From Sulfurisoma sp963709555 (GTDB lineage: Bacteria; Pseudomonadota; Gammaproteobacteria; Burkholderiales; Rhodocyclaceae): a stretch of 64,000 nt of DNA. The notes beneath the pieces are model-generated. The model was not told the origin of the DNA. It saw nothing but the letters and a program-made list of their open reading frames with translations, and made no database searches. A program made the translations under genes and the position numbers. The stretch is from assembly GCA_963709555.1 (NCBI GenBank), contig CAVPWR010000005.1:186001-250000 (forward strand). The letters are read 5' to 3'. Below are positions 35,589 to 46,835 of this stretch, in pieces (position 1 is the first letter of the stretch; each line of letters starts with the position of its first letter).

Positions 35589-36503
35589 ATGACACAACTC
35601 GTTCTCGAGCAGGCCCTCAACGGCCTGCAGTTCGGGCTGATGCTGTTCCTGCTGGCGGCGGGGCTGACGCTGGTGTTCGGCATCATGGACATGATCAACC
35701 TCGCTCACGGCTCGCTTTACATGGTCGGCGCCTATATCGCCGCCAGCGTGGCCGAGAAGAGCGGCTCCTTCTTCGTCGCGGTGGTTGTCGCCATCGGCGC
35801 CACCGCCATCATCGGCGCGCTGCTCGAACTCGCCGTGCTGCGCCGGCTCTATCGACGCGACCACCTGTCGCAGGTGCTCGCCACCTTCGCCCTGATCCTG
35901 ATCAGCAACGAGGCGGTGCGCATCATCTGGGGCGACCAGCCGGTGATGCTGGGGCTGCCTGAGGCACTGTCCGGCCCGGTCGAGATCGGCGGCTTCATGT
36001 ACCCGGCCTACCGCCTGCTCATCGTCGGCGTCGGGCTGGCCGCCGCCGCGGCGCTGTACCTGCTGGTGGCGAAGACGCGGCTGGGGATGTGGGTGCGCGC
36101 CGGCGCCTCCAACCGCGAGATGGCGCAGGCCATGGGCGTGGACGTGCAGCGGCTGTTCACCTTCGTCTTCGCCATCGGCGCGGCGCTGTGCGCGCTGGCC
36201 GGCGCGCTGCTCGGGCCGCTGCTGGCGGTGCAGGTCGGCATGGGCGAGAGCATCCTGATCCTCGCCTTCGTCGTCATCGTCATCGGCGGCATCGGCTCGA
36301 TCCGCGGCGCGCTGGTCGGCAGCCTGATCGTCGGCATGGCCGACACGCTGGGCCGGGCGCTGCTGCCGACGCTGCTGCGCGAGGCGTTCCCGCTGGAAAT
36401 CGCCGCCAATCTCGGTCCGGCACTGGCCTCCATCCTGATCTACGTTCTGATGGCGGCGATCCTGTTCTGGAAACCGGAAGGCCTCTTCCCGGCAAGGGCA
36501 TGA
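35589..36503 (+). CDS. livH: LivH-type ABC transporter permease
   Basis: A 304-residue membrane protein. The start TQLVLEQALNGLQFGLMLFL and the motifs LTLVFGIMDMINLAHGSLYM and ANREM-like (ASNREMAQAMGVDVQRLF) are typical of LivH. About eight helices. It forms the membrane channel with LivM. Seven bases separate it from livM. Confidence 0.93.
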   Translation: MTQLVLEQALNGLQFGLMLFLLAAGLTLVFGIMDMINLAHGSLYMVGAYIAASVAEKSGSFFVAVVVAIGATAIIGALLELAVLRRLYRRDHLSQVLATFALILISNEAVRIIWGDQPVMLGLPEALSGPVEIGGFMYPAYRLLIVGVGLAAAAALYLLVAKTRLGMWVRAGASNREMAQAMGVDVQRLFTFVFAIGAALCALAGALLGPLLAVQVGMGESILILAFVVIVIGGIGSIRGALVGSLIVGMADTLGRALLPTLLREAFPLEIAANLGPALASILIYVLMAAILFWKPEGLFPARA

Positions 36504-36510
36504 TCGCCGC

Positions 36511-37456
36511 ATGAGCTTCCACGTAGAAAGTCGGCGCCAGCGCCACGCCGCGCTGGCCGTGCTGGCGGGGCTGATCGCCTTCCCGCTGCTGGCGCAGGCC
36601 CTCGACCAGGGTTTCTACATCAGCCTGATGAGCCGCGTGCTGATCTACGCCCTGGCGGCCACCAGCCTCAACCTCGTGCTGGGCTTCGGCGGGATGATCT
36701 CCTTCGGCCATGCCGCCTTCGTCGGCCTCGGTGGCTATGCGGTGGCACTGCTCATGCAGGCCGGCGTCGTTTCCGCATGGATCGCCTGGCCGGCGGCAGT
36801 CGCCTTCAGCGCCCTCGCCGCGCTGCTCGTCGGCGCGGCCAGCCTGCGCACGCGCGGCGTCTATTTCATCATGATCACCCTGGCCTTCGCCCAGATGCTC
36901 TACTACCTGTTCGTCTCGATGAAGACCTACGGCGGTGACGACGGCCTGCCGCTGGCGGGGCGCAATGCCTTTGGCCTGGGCCTTGCGCTGAAGGACGACA
37001 CGACCTTCTATTACGTCGTGCTGGCCTGCCTTGCGGCGACGCTGCTGCTGGTCAGCCGGCTCGTCGCTTCGCGCTTCGGCCGCGTGATCCAGGGCATCCG
37101 CGAGAACGAGACGCGGATGGAGGCGATCGGCTACCCGGTGTTCGGCTACAAGCTGGCCTGCTTCGTCATCGGCGGCGCATTGGCCGGGCTCGCCGGCGCG
37201 CTGCTGGCCAACCAGACCGGGCTGGCCTCGCCCAACCAGTTGTTCTGGACGCAGTCGGGCATGCTGCTGGTGATGGTGGTGCTCGGCGGCGTCGGCGGCC
37301 TCTACGGCGGCGTGCTCGGCGCGGCGGCGCTGCTGATTCTCGAGGAAGTGCTGTCGGGCTACACCATCCACTGGCAGCTCGGCGTCGGTCTGGTGCTGCT
37401 GGCCGTGGTGTTCCTTGCCCCGCGTGGGCTTTCCGGCGTATTCGACAAACAACGCC

Positions 37457-37464
<8 letters not shown>
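36511..37464 (+). CDS. livM: LivM-type ABC transporter permease
   Basis: A 317-residue membrane protein. Family sequences SLNLVLGFGGMISFGHAAFVG, then GRVIQGIRENETRMEAIGY and AGLAGALLANQTGLASP are present. Its first codons contain a variant of the interspersed motif. The end overlaps the livG start by eight bases (ATGGCTGA). Confidence 0.92.
36527..36548 (+). repeat. Variant interspersed motif copy at the livM start
   Basis: AAAGTCGGCGCC followed by AGCGCCACGCC: the left half is perfect, while the right half is altered to AGCGCC yet keeps the ACG at the expected place. Confidence 0.4.
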
Positions 37465-38237
<773 letters not shown>

Positions 38238-38238
<1 letters not shown>

Positions 38239-38259
38239 AAGTCGGCGCTGGCGAGACGG
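38238..38259 (+). repeat. Interspersed motif copy in livF
   Basis: AAAGTCGGCGCTGGCG, AG, ACGG: a perfect core. It encodes KVGAGET upstream of Walker A, where the family naturally has V-x-x-GE, so this copy could be partly coincidental. Confidence 0.6.
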
Positions 38260-38995
38260 CGAGCCTGCTCGGTCGCAACGGCATGGGCAAGACCACGACG
38301 GTACGGGCGATCATGGGACTGACGCCGCCGGGCGGCGGCATGGTGAAATTCATGGGCGAGCGCATCGATGGCTGGGCGCCTGACCGCATCGCCCGCGCCG
38401 GCATCGCCCTGGTGCCCGAGGGACGGCAGATATTCCCCAACCTGAGCGTGAAGGAAAACCTCGTCGCCTTCGCCGCCAACCGCTCGGATACGCGCGAGCC
38501 GTGGACGCTGGAGAAGGTATTTGCCTTCTTTCCCCGGCTGGCCGAGCGCGCCGGCAACCTCGGCGGCCGGCTCTCCGGCGGCGAGCAGCAGATGCTCGCC
38601 ATCGGCCGCGCGCTGATGACCAATCCGCGCCTGCTGATCCTCGACGAGGCCACGGAAGGCCTGGCGCCGCTGGTGCGCGAGGAAATCTGGCTATGCCTGG
38701 CCGCGCTGCGCGCCGCCGGGCAGACCGTGCTGGTGATCGACAAGTACGTCGAGCGGCTGATCGCGCTGTGCGACCGCCACACCATCATCGAGAAGGGGCG
38801 CGTAGTGTGGAGCGGAACGTCGGCGCAACTCGACGCCGATCATTCGGTCTGGCATCGCTATCTCGGCATCTGAGCAGGGGCGGAATTCGCAGGCGGAGGG
38901 CTGGCTCAAGACCGCCAGCAAGAGTCATTGACGCAGGGAATAACAAGCCAGGACGCACGGCAGGTCTCGGGTCGCAACCTACATGGAAGACAACA

Positions 38996-41736
38996 ATGGT
39001 CACCAGTTCTTCATCAGTCCGGAATCTGCTCGTTGTTCTGCTGTTTGCAACCGGCACCGCAACGGTATCCGCCAAGAGCGCCGACACGGCCATTCCGACC
39101 CATGACCACATCACCAACGGCGGTGTCACCTCCTACACCCTGGCCAACGGCTTCAAGGTGATCCTCGTCCCGTACCCCTCCGCGGGACAGGCCAAGGTCA
39201 GCCTGGTGGTCAAGTCGGGGAGCAAGATCGAAGGCTACGGCGAAACCGGCATGGCCCATCTACTCGAGCACATGATCTACATGGGGGCCGGCAAGCGCAA
39301 AAGCGTCAAGGAAGACCTGACCCGGTTGAATGCCAACTGGAACGGGACGACCTCTTCGGACCAGACGAACTATTTCGCAACGCTTCCGGCCGACCAGAAA
39401 AAGCTCGAGGAGCTCATCCGCATCAAGGCCGACATGTTCCTTGACCCGCAGTTTACCGAGGAGGACCTGAAGCGCGAAATGACCGTGGTCAGGAACGAGA
39501 TGGAACGGGGGGAGAACAGCGCAGGATCCCTCGCCATGAAAACGCTCATGCGGCAATCCTTTGCCTGGCATGGCTACGGCCGCTCGACGATCGGCGCCCG
39601 CAGCGATGTCGAGAAAGGCGCCGTTTTCATGTATTGCAGGCGTTTCACAAGAGGAACTACCGGCCGGACAATGCCTTCCTGCTGGTTGCGGGAACCTTCG
39701 AGCAGAAGCCGACGGTCGAGCTGATCAACCGGCTGTTCTCGAAGGCGAAGAACCCGGCGACGCCAAAGCCGCCGTCCTGGACCCGGGAAGAGATCCTGCC
39801 GCTGAATTCGAAAAGCGAGATTTTCCTGCCGTCCGGCAGCACCATGGCGCTGAGCGCATGGAAGCTCCCGCCGGCGATGAACCGGGAAACAACCGCATTC
39901 CAACTGGCCAGCAAGGCTATTTGCGCGCAGGAATGGGGATCATTGCATAAACGCCTGGTGGTCGACCGGAAGATAGCGAATTTTGCAACGTGCTCCACCG
40001 ATGCGAAGTCGGATGCCACGGTCTTCGTCGTTGCCGCGGGTGGTGACAAGGAGTCCGATCCCGAAGCCATGCGCGCTGAAGCGGTGGCCGTGATCGAAGA
40101 GATGGCAAGCAAGGGGATTTCGCAGGAGGATCTCGACAGGGCGCGGCGCGAGAGCCTGAATCAGGCAGAAAGCATGAAACTCTCGATGGAAGCGTTTTCT
40201 TCCATGCTTGAATTAACGAGGTCATGGGGGATTGGCGCTTCCTGTTTGTGGATCTCGACGACATCAAGACCATCAACCTCGATGAAGCCAATGCGGCCCT
40301 GCGCAAATGGATCACTCCGCTCGGCAGGAGCGACGTCCTGGTTCGCCATCGCGACAAGGTGGATCTGCCGAAACTGCCCGATATGGACGCTATTGGCCCG
40401 CTGGCTTGAGGGTAAATCATGGCCGCCGGTGACTGCGGACGTCGGCAGGAAGCCGGCATCATGGGAGGAGTACCGCTCATCCGTCCAGTTCATCGATCTG
40501 GGTGCCACGACTGCGAAGGGGGCCCTGATCCAGCGCAAGACCAACGGTGACAAGGTCTGGCTGCAACTGAGGAACCGCTACGGAAATCAGGACTATCTGC
40601 GCGAGAACGGCCTGGCATGCTCTGTCGCCAGTTCGCTGTTCTCCCATGGCGGAGCCGGCCTGGACCGGAGCGCGCTCGATGCACGCATGGAAGAACTCAA
40701 TGCCACATGGAGCATCGGGCCGGAGGGATTGTCGCTGTCGGTGACAAAGGCCAACCTGAATGCCGCGCTGGATACGCTCATCAAGGTATGGATGGATCCG
40801 CTGCTGCCGGAAGTGGAGTTCGAACGGAGGCGACATTCAATGGTTTCCTCGATCGACACGACCCTGACAAATCCGGACTCGATCGCCGACAAGGAACTCG
40901 ATTTTCGTTTCGACAACTACCCGGAGGGACACCCGAGCAAGCCAAAAACGTTCGAGGTGATTCGCGAGGAAAGGCGAAATCTGACGTACGACAAGGTCAG
41001 GTCCTGCGCCGAAGACACAAGGGGACTTGCCGACTCCCTGTTCATGGTCACCGGAGACATTACCCGGGATGAATTCATCCGTCTGTGGGAGCAGCGTTTC
41101 AAGCCGCTGCCGAAGTCGAGGATCGGTTATGAGCGTGTTCGTGCGCCCAAGGCACCGGAGACGATAGATACGACCGATATCCTGGTGGAAATGCCGAACA
41201 AGCCGAATGGCACGATCGCTGCGCAAGGCATGATCCCGATGGTTCAGGCCGATCCGGAATTTGCAGCCTTGCGACTGGCCTTCAATATCCTGGGTGATGG
41301 ATCGAGCGGACGGCTGTTCAAACGCCTGAGGGAGAAAGAAGGGCTTTCCTATGGTGCGGACGCCACGCTTTTATCGAACGCGCACGATCCGCGGTCGCTA
41401 TGGTTCATCACCGCATCTGTCGCCAGCCCGGACTACAAGAAGGCAATGACGGCCTTGCGTGATGAAGTGGAAAAGGCAATCAAGGATGGCTTCACCGAAG
41501 AGGAAGTGGCAAAGGCCCGGACGTCCTGGCTGGAAGGCAGGAAGTCGGCATTCTCCAACGAGGCGGGGTATTCCAGTTATGTCATGGGCTTGATGAGTAA
41601 CAACATCAGCTTCGAATTCCTGATCGATTACGACAAACGGATCGCAACGATTTCCGCTGCCGAGGTCAGTGATGTATTCAGGAAACATGTCGCCATGGAC
41701 AAGATGGTCTGGGCGGCGGGGGTGGGAAGTAATTAG
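38996..41736 (+). CDS. M16-family zinc metallopeptidase, two-lobed (several frame breaks)
   Basis: An exported protease of about 910 residues. It has a signal peptide (NLLVVLLFATGTATVSAKS) and the inverted zinc motif HLLEH, with the downstream glutamate in VVRNEMERGEN; the second lobe (from WEEYRSSVQFIDLG, then LGDGSSGRLFKRLREKEGLSYG) is non-catalytic. Breaks near 39617/39627, 40222 and 40405 are repaired by dropping one or two bases, for example giving VEKAPFHVLQAFHKRNYRPDN and AIGPLLEGKSWPP. The gene appears less GC-rich than its neighbours, hinting at a different origin. It lies alone; its end overlaps queE convergently. The 122 bases before it (38874-38995) show nothing clear. Confidence 0.83.
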
Positions 41737-42395
41737 CGTCCGCGCGGCTCGCTCCACAGCACCTTGTGCATCTGGAGCTGGAAGCGCACCGGCAGCCTGT
41801 CGCGCAGGATCCATTCCGCCAACTGCGCTGGATCGAGCTTGTCGGCGACGGGCGAGAACAGCACTGGGCAGATGGTGTCCAGCCGCCGTGTCGCCAGCAC
41901 CGACTTTCCCCATACGTAGTCGGCTTCCGAGGCCAGCACCAGCTTCAGCTCGTCGTGCGTGTTGAGGCAGGCCAGATTTTCCCAGCGGTTCTTTTCGCAC
42001 TCGCCCGAGTCCGGTGCCTTGAGATCGACGATACGCGAAACGCGGGCATCGACACCGCAGACGTCGAGCGCGCCGCTGGTTTCGAGCGAGACGGAGTAGC
42101 CGGCATCGCATAGCGCCGCGAGCAATTCGGGACAGGCTTTCTGCGCCAGAGGCTCGCCGCCGGTGACGCAGACCGTCGGACAGCCGTGGCTGGCGACGCG
42201 TTCGAGCACCTGGGGAATGGTCATCGCCTCGCCGCCGGCGAAGGCGTACTCGGTGTCGCACCAGCGGCAGCGCAGCGGGCAGCCGGTGAGGCGGACGAAG
42301 ACGGTGGGCAGGCCGACGCGCGTCGATTCGCCCTGGATCGAGTAAAAGATTTCCGAGACGCGCAGCTTCGCGTCGCCCCGGGTCTCGGGGGCCAC
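41733..42395 (-). CDS. queE: QueE, 7-carboxy-7-deazaguanine synthase
   Basis: A radical SAM enzyme of queuosine synthesis. 220 residues, with the cluster motif CPLRCRWC near residue 39, SIQGES before it, and VTGGEPLAQ. GTG 42395 overlaps the cpoB stop by one base. The queC gene is also in this window. It appears co-transcribed with the tol-pal genes. Confidence 0.95.
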   Translation of the reverse strand: MAPETRGDAKLRVSEIFYSIQGESTRVGLPTVFVRLTGCPLRCRWCDTEYAFAGGEAMTIPQVLERVASHGCPTVCVTGGEPLAQKACPELLAALCDAGYSVSLETSGALDVCGVDARVSRIVDLKAPDSGECEKNRWENLACLNTHDELKLVLASEADYVWGKSVLATRRLDTICPVLFSPVADKLDPAQLAEWILRDRLPVRFQLQMHKVLWSEPRGR

Positions 42396-43123
42396 TATTT
42401 CTTCTTCAGCCGCGCCTTGGCGTTCTGGCCGGCCTGGCTGCTCGGGTATTTCTCGACCAGCAGTTCGAGCGCCTTGCGCGAGTTTTTGGCGTCACCAGCG
42501 GCGGTGAAAGCGTTGGCCTGGTTGAGCAGCGCATCCGGCGCCTTGGGGTCGTCCGGCCAGGTGTTGGCGACGGTACCGAATATTTCGGCGGCGCGGGCGT
42601 AGTCCTTGAGCTGGTAGAGGCTGGACGCGGCCCAGTAGTGCGCCGAAGGCTGGAAGCTGCTCTTCGGGTAGGCCTTGATGAAGCCGGCGAAGCCGTTGAA
42701 GGCATCCTTGTACTTGGCGCTGCGGAAGGCGGTCAGCGCGGCCTCGTAATCGCGCGTCTCGGCGGCCGGGTCGGCGGCCTTGGCCTCCGCCGCTTTGGCC
42801 TCGCCGCTACCCGGTTCCAGTTTGCGCAGGCGGTTGTCGAGATCGACGTAGAAGTCCTTCTGCCGCTTCTGCGCCGCCTCGAGTTCGTAGGTCACGACTT
42901 CGATCTGGCCACGCAGGCGCGAGATGTCGCCTTTCAGCGTCTCGAACTGGTTGGCGAAATCGAGCTGGTTCTTGCTGGTGGTGTCGATGCGCTTGGTCAG
43001 TTCGGTGATTTCGGCGCGCAGCTTTTCGACGCGCGCGCGCGCTTCCTCGTCATCGAACAGGCCTGCGTGGGCCTGAAAGGAAAAAGCCGCGGCGAGGGCC
43101 GCGGCTGTCAGTTTGGCGCGCAC
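42395..43123 (-). CDS. cpoB: CpoB (YbgF), Tol-associated cell division coordinator
   Basis: A 242-residue periplasmic protein. Signal peptide (to AHAG), a coiled-coil N-terminal region (EEARARVEKLRAEITELTKR) that trimerises, an Ala/Glu linker and C-terminal TPRs (YEAALTAFRSAKYKDAFNGF). It links peptidoglycan synthesis to outer-membrane constriction with TolA. Three bases after pal. Confidence 0.93.
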   Translation of the reverse strand: MRAKLTAAALAAAFSFQAHAGLFDDEEARARVEKLRAEITELTKRIDTTSKNQLDFANQFETLKGDISRLRGQIEVVTYELEAAQKRQKDFYVDLDNRLRKLEPGSGEAKAAEAKAADPAAETRDYEAALTAFRSAKYKDAFNGFAGFIKAYPKSSFQPSAHYWAASSLYQLKDYARAAEIFGTVANTWPDDPKAPDALLNQANAFTAAGDAKNSRKALELLVEKYPSSQAGQNAKARLKKK

Positions 43124-43126
43124 AGA

Positions 43127-43672
43127 TTAGAACTCGCCCGAGTAGAGCATGTCGCCGCGGCGATTCTTGGCCCAGCAATCCTCGGTCTGCTCGGTGCAGG
43201 CGGGCTTCTCCTCGCCGAGGCTGACCGACTCGACCTGGTCTTCCCTGGCGCCGAGCAGCAGCAGTGCCTTCTTGACCGCCTCGGAACGCTTGCCGCCCAG
43301 CGCCAGGTTGTATTCGCGGCTGCCGCGCTCGTCGGCGTTGCCCTGGATGAGCATTTTCATCTTCGGGTTGGCGACCAGGAACTTGGCGTGGGCCTCGAGC
43401 AGCGGCTTGAACTCGTCCTTGACGACGTACATGTCGAAGTCGAAATAGACGCTGCGCTTGGACAGGATGCTCTTGGGGTCCTTCAGCGCGGCGATGCTGT
43501 AGGGGTCGATGGCGCCGGTGGTGATCGCGGGAGTCACCGTGGGTGTGGTGACGGTGGTCGGCTTGCGGTCCTCGACGCCGGCGCCGGGCTGTTCCGGCGC
43601 CGGGGGCTGGGAACTGCATCCGGAGAGCAGCAGGGGGATGGCGAGGGCGAGAGTGGCGAGTAGCGTGCGCAT
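43127..43672 (-). CDS. pal: Pal, peptidoglycan-associated lipoprotein
   Basis: A 181-residue outer-membrane lipoprotein. Lipobox LLLSGC puts the modified cysteine at about residue 19. The linker is Pro/Thr-rich, and the OmpA-like domain has VYFDFDMYVVKDEF and GNADERGSREYNLALGGKRS, which binds peptidoglycan. Start ATG 43672 has GGAGCC... upstream. Complete. Confidence 0.96.
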   Translation of the reverse strand: MRTLLATLALAIPLLLSGCSSQPPAPEQPGAGVEDRKPTTVTTPTVTPAITTGAIDPYSIAALKDPKSILSKRSVYFDFDMYVVKDEFKPLLEAHAKFLVANPKMKMLIQGNADERGSREYNLALGGKRSEAVKKALLLLGAREDQVESVSLGEEKPACTEQTEDCWAKNRRGDMLYSGEF

Positions 43673-43692
43673 GGGAGGCTCCTGGCGAAAAA

Positions 43693-44958
43693 TCATTTGA
43701 GTTGCGGGCCCCACGAGGGTTCCCGCACGTCGGCGGCTTGCACCGACAATTTCTGTTTGATGCGACCGTCGATCGACACCGTACCGAGCACGCCGCGGCC
43801 GTTGATCTCCGAGGCGTAGAGAATGGTGCGGCCATTGGGCGCGAAGCTGGGCGACTCGTCCTTGGCCGTGTCGGTCAGGATCTGCGACTGCTTCGAGGCG
43901 ATGTCCATGAGGGTGAGCTGGAAGCGGCCATTGTTGCGCGAAACGTAGGCCATGTTCCTGCCGTCGGGCGATAGCCGCGGCGTCACGTTGTAGCTGCCTT
44001 CGAAGGTGACGCGCTCGGCATTGCCGCCGCTGGCGCCGATGCGGTAGATCTGCGGGCTGCCGCCGCGATCGGAGGTGAAGTAGATCCACTGGCCGTCGGG
44101 CGAATACTGCGGTTCGGTGTCGATGCCGCTGGAACTGGCCAGGCGGGTGACGCCGCTACCGTCGGCATTCAGGGTGTACAGCTGCGAGTTGCCGTCCTTG
44201 GTCAGCACCACGGCGAGGCGCTTGCCGTCGGGCGACCAGGCTGGCGCAGAGTTGGAGCCCTTGAAGTTGGCGGCGACGTGGCGGCGGCCGGAGGCGAGGT
44301 CATGCACGTAGACCACCGGCTTCTTGGCCTCGAAGGAAACGTAGGCCAGCTTGGCGCCGTCGGGCGACCAGGTCGGCGAGATGATCGGCTCGCGCGAGGC
44401 CAGCGCCGCCTGTGCGTTCATGCCGTCGGCATCGGCGACCTGCAGCTCGAAGCGGCCGGTGCTCTTCACCACGTAGGCGATGCGCGTCGAGAAGACGCCG
44501 GGCTCGCCGGTGAGCTTCTCGTAGACGAAGTCGGAAATGCGATGCGCGGTCGAGCGCAGCTGGTTGGAGCCGTGGGCGTAGGTATGGCCGCCGAGCGAAG
44601 CCTGCTTCTGCACGTCGAAGAGGCGGAAGCGCGTTTCATAGCGGGCTTCTCCCGTTGTCGCGGCGCTGCCGGCGACGTAACCGTCTGCCCCGCGGGCTTT
44701 CAGGTCGGCGATGTTGCCGGCCGTCGGCTCCATGGTGGCAAGGGTTCCCGGCTCGACCAGGCGGAACCAGCCGCTGCGCTCGAGATCGCCGCGCACCACC
44801 GAGGTCAGCGCCTGCGAGACGATGCGCTCGCCGGCAAAGTCGGCGATGCTGACCGGGATGCGGTTGGCGCCGGCGCCGGTGATTTCGATCGAAAGCTGCG
44901 CGACGGCGGGCAGTGCGGCGCAAGCCAGCAGGGCGACGAAGGAATGTCTGACTTTCAT
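43693..44958 (-). CDS. tolB: TolB, periplasmic beta-propeller of the Tol-Pal system
   Basis: A 421-residue periplasmic protein with a signal peptide (to LPAVAQ), an N-terminal domain (IEITGAGANRIPVSIADFAG) and propeller repeats with the signature SPDGAKLAYVS, SPDGKRLAVV, SPDGQWIYFTS and SPDGRNMAYVS. It binds Pal and TolA. 20 bases after tolA. Confidence 0.96.
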   Translation of the reverse strand: MKVRHSFVALLACAALPAVAQLSIEITGAGANRIPVSIADFAGERIVSQALTSVVRGDLERSGWFRLVEPGTLATMEPTAGNIADLKARGADGYVAGSAATTGEARYETRFRLFDVQKQASLGGHTYAHGSNQLRSTAHRISDFVYEKLTGEPGVFSTRIAYVVKSTGRFELQVADADGMNAQAALASREPIISPTWSPDGAKLAYVSFEAKKPVVYVHDLASGRRHVAANFKGSNSAPAWSPDGKRLAVVLTKDGNSQLYTLNADGSGVTRLASSSGIDTEPQYSPDGQWIYFTSDRGGSPQIYRIGASGGNAERVTFEGSYNVTPRLSPDGRNMAYVSRNNGRFQLTLMDIASKQSQILTDTAKDESPSFAPNGRTILYASEINGRGVLGTVSIDGRIKQKLSVQAADVREPSWGPQLK

Positions 44959-44977
44959 GATTGGTAATTATAGCGAC

Positions 44978-45745
44978 TCAATTATCGAGCGGCCGGAACT
45001 TGAGCTCGAGCGAGCGGTTGAACAACTCCGCCTTGTCCGGCTTGGGCAGCGGGCTGGACTTGAGGATTGCCCGCTCGATGGCGGCGTCGAGCGCGGCGTG
45101 GCCCGAGGACTTACGCAGCTTGACGCCCATAATCTCGCCCGAGGGCAGCTGGGTGACGTCGAACACCGCTTCCGGGTTGCCCTTCAGGTCGGGCGGCAGC
45201 ACGATGTTGCCGCGGATCTTGCCGCGGATCTTGCCCATGTAGTCGGCGATGGCGTGGCTGTTCGCCGCGGTGGCCTGGTCGGCCTTGAGCTTGTTCAGTT
45301 CGGCGGCGGCGGTATCGGTCTCGCGTTTGCGCGCCAACTGTTCGGTCTCGCGCTTCAATTGCTCGGCGAAAGGGTCGGCCCTGGGCGGCGGCGCTTCCTT
45401 GGGCGGCGGCGGCTTCGGCTTCTCTTTCTCCTTCACCGCGATGTCCGGCTTGGGCGGTGGCGGGGCGGGCTTGATCTCAGGTTTTGGCTCGGGCTTCTGC
45501 ACGGGCTCCGGCGGCGGTGCCGGCTTGGGCTCGAAAGTCGGCGTTGGCGGTACGGAGGATACGAGTTCGACCGCCACCGATTCCGGCAGCTGCGTCTGCC
45601 AGCGGATGCCGTAGATGAGCAACACAGCCAGCAGAAGGTGAACCGCAACCGTCAGCGCCACGGCCGCGTTGCGTCCGGGTACGTTCGGCGGGGTGGTCAA
45701 AGGCCCCATCGGTGACATCGGCGCCATGGCCGGTGCGAGATCCAT
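44978..45745 (-). CDS. tolA: TolA, energy-transducing protein
   Basis: A 255-residue protein with an N-terminal helix (AVALTVAVHLLLAVLLIYG). A proline/lysine-rich stretch (about residues 70-125) and a charged helical region (REQL-type RETEQLARKRETDTAAAELN) follow. The C-terminal TonB/TolA domain has PDLKGNPEAVFDVTQLPSGE and VKLRKSSGHAALDAAIERAI. It is short compared with enterobacterial TolA. A near-perfect motif copy lies in the proline-rich linker. Confidence 0.93.
   Translation of the reverse strand: MDLAPAMAPMSPMGPLTTPPNVPGRNAAVALTVAVHLLLAVLLIYGIRWQTQLPESVAVELVSSVPPTPTFEPKPAPPPEPVQKPEPKPEIKPAPPPPKPDIAVKEKEKPKPPPPKEAPPPRADPFAEQLKRETEQLARKRETDTAAAELNKLKADQATAANSHAIADYMGKIRGKIRGNIVLPPDLKGNPEAVFDVTQLPSGEIMGVKLRKSSGHAALDAAIERAILKSSPLPKPDKAELFNRSLELKFRPLDN
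45534..45555 (+). repeat. Interspersed motif copy opposite the tolA linker
   Basis: AAAGTCGGCGTTGGCG, GT, ACGG on the plus strand: one mismatch in the core. Read in tolA it encodes PPTPTFE, so its coding is unrelated to the KVGAG peptides of other copies. Confidence 0.6.
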
Positions 45746-45746
45746 G

Positions 45747-46154
45747 CTATTTCGCCGGCTGCACCAGCAGACCGATTTTCGCGATCTGGGCGCGTTGCAA
45801 CTCGTCCATCACCGACAGCACAGCCTCGTACTTGACGCTCTTGTCGCCGGCGATCAACACCGGCTGCAGCGGATTTTTGGCCTGCGCTTGCTTGAGGGCC
45901 GCGGCCAAGTCGGCACGGGCGATCGCAACCTCCTGCGCTCCCTTGGCGCGGTCGCGCAACACCAGGCTCTGGTCGGCCTTGATCATGATCTCCAGCGGCG
46001 CGGCCGGCGGCTGCTGGCTCTTGCCAACACTGGGCAGTTCGACGCTGCCGGTCTGGATCATCGGCGCGGTGACCATGAAGATGACGAGCAGCACCAGCAT
46101 CACGTCGATGTAGGGCACGACGTTGATCTCGTTCATTAACCGGCGCTGGCGCAT
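45747..46154 (-). CDS. tolR: TolR, ion-channel subunit
   Basis: A 135-residue protein of the ExbD/TolR family. It has one N-terminal helix with the essential Asp in NVVPYIDVMLVLLVIFM and a periplasmic domain (SLVLRDRAKGAQEVAIARAD). It works with TolQ to drive TolA by the proton gradient. One base separates its end from tolA. Confidence 0.96.
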   Translation of the reverse strand: MRQRRLMNEINVVPYIDVMLVLLVIFMVTAPMIQTGSVELPSVGKSQQPPAAPLEIMIKADQSLVLRDRAKGAQEVAIARADLAAALKQAQAKNPLQPVLIAGDKSVKYEAVLSVMDELQRAQIAKIGLLVQPAK

Positions 46155-46157
46155 CGC

Positions 46158-46835
46158 TTATCTCAGCTGCCGCTGCAGGATGTTCGAGAACTCTTCCATG
46201 AAGCTCTCGAAGCGTACCGCCACGCGGTCCAGGTCATGGGCGAAACGGTTGTAGGCCACCACGGCGGGAATCGCCGCGAAGAGGCCGATGGCGGTGGCGA
46301 CCAGTGCCTCGGCGATGCCGGGCGCGACGGCGGCCAGCGTCGCCGTGCTCATGCTGGCCAGGCCGCGGAAGGAATGCATGATGCCCCACACCGTGCCGAA
46401 GAGGCCGACATAGGGCGACACCGAGCCGACCGAGGCGAGGAAGGCGAGGTGCGATTCGAGGTCGTCGACCTCGCGCTGGTAGGTGGCGCGCATGGCGCGG
46501 CGCACGCCGTCGATGACCGTGCCGGGGTCGAGCGTCTTCTGTCCGCGCAGCTTGGTGAATTCGCGGTAGCCGGCCTCGAAGATGCGCTCCAGCGCGCCGG
46601 TGTTGTGGCGGTCGTTCACCGCCGACTGGTAGAGCGTGTTGAGATCGCCGCCGCTCCAGAAATCGCGCTCGAAGCGGTCGGTCCTGGCCCGGGCGTCGCG
46701 GATCGCGAACCACTTGCGGAAGATCCAGTACCACGACATCAGCGAAACGGCGGTGAGCAGCCCCATCACCAGCTTGACGACCAGGCTGGCTTCGAGAACC
46801 AGCTGGATGATGGACAAATCCTGGGTGACGTTCAT
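46158..46835 (-). CDS. tolQ: TolQ, ion-channel subunit
   Basis: A 225-residue ExbB/TolQ protein with three helices: LVVKLVMGLLTAVSLMSWYW near the N-terminus, then SPYVGLFGTVWGIMHSF and PGIAEALVATAIGLFAAIPAV. Its start overlaps the ybgC stop by four bases. Confidence 0.96.
   Translation of the reverse strand: MNVTQDLSIIQLVLEASLVVKLVMGLLTAVSLMSWYWIFRKWFAIRDARARTDRFERDFWSGGDLNTLYQSAVNDRHNTGALERIFEAGYREFTKLRGQKTLDPGTVIDGVRRAMRATYQREVDDLESHLAFLASVGSVSPYVGLFGTVWGIMHSFRGLASMSTATLAAVAPGIAEALVATAIGLFAAIPAVVAYNRFAHDLDRVAVRFESFMEEFSNILQRQLR

Noticed and set aside
39634..41736. The M16 region as two separate protease genes
   Set aside because: The second part lacks its own signal peptide, start and zinc motif, and dropping one base near 40405 joins it smoothly to the first part, as expected for a two-lobed M16 protein.
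44837..44860. A further motif copy in tolB (AAAGTCGGCGATGCTG)
   Set aside because: Only the first ten bases match, the conserved ACG is missing, and the codons encode the conserved SIADFAGERI, so coincidence is likely.
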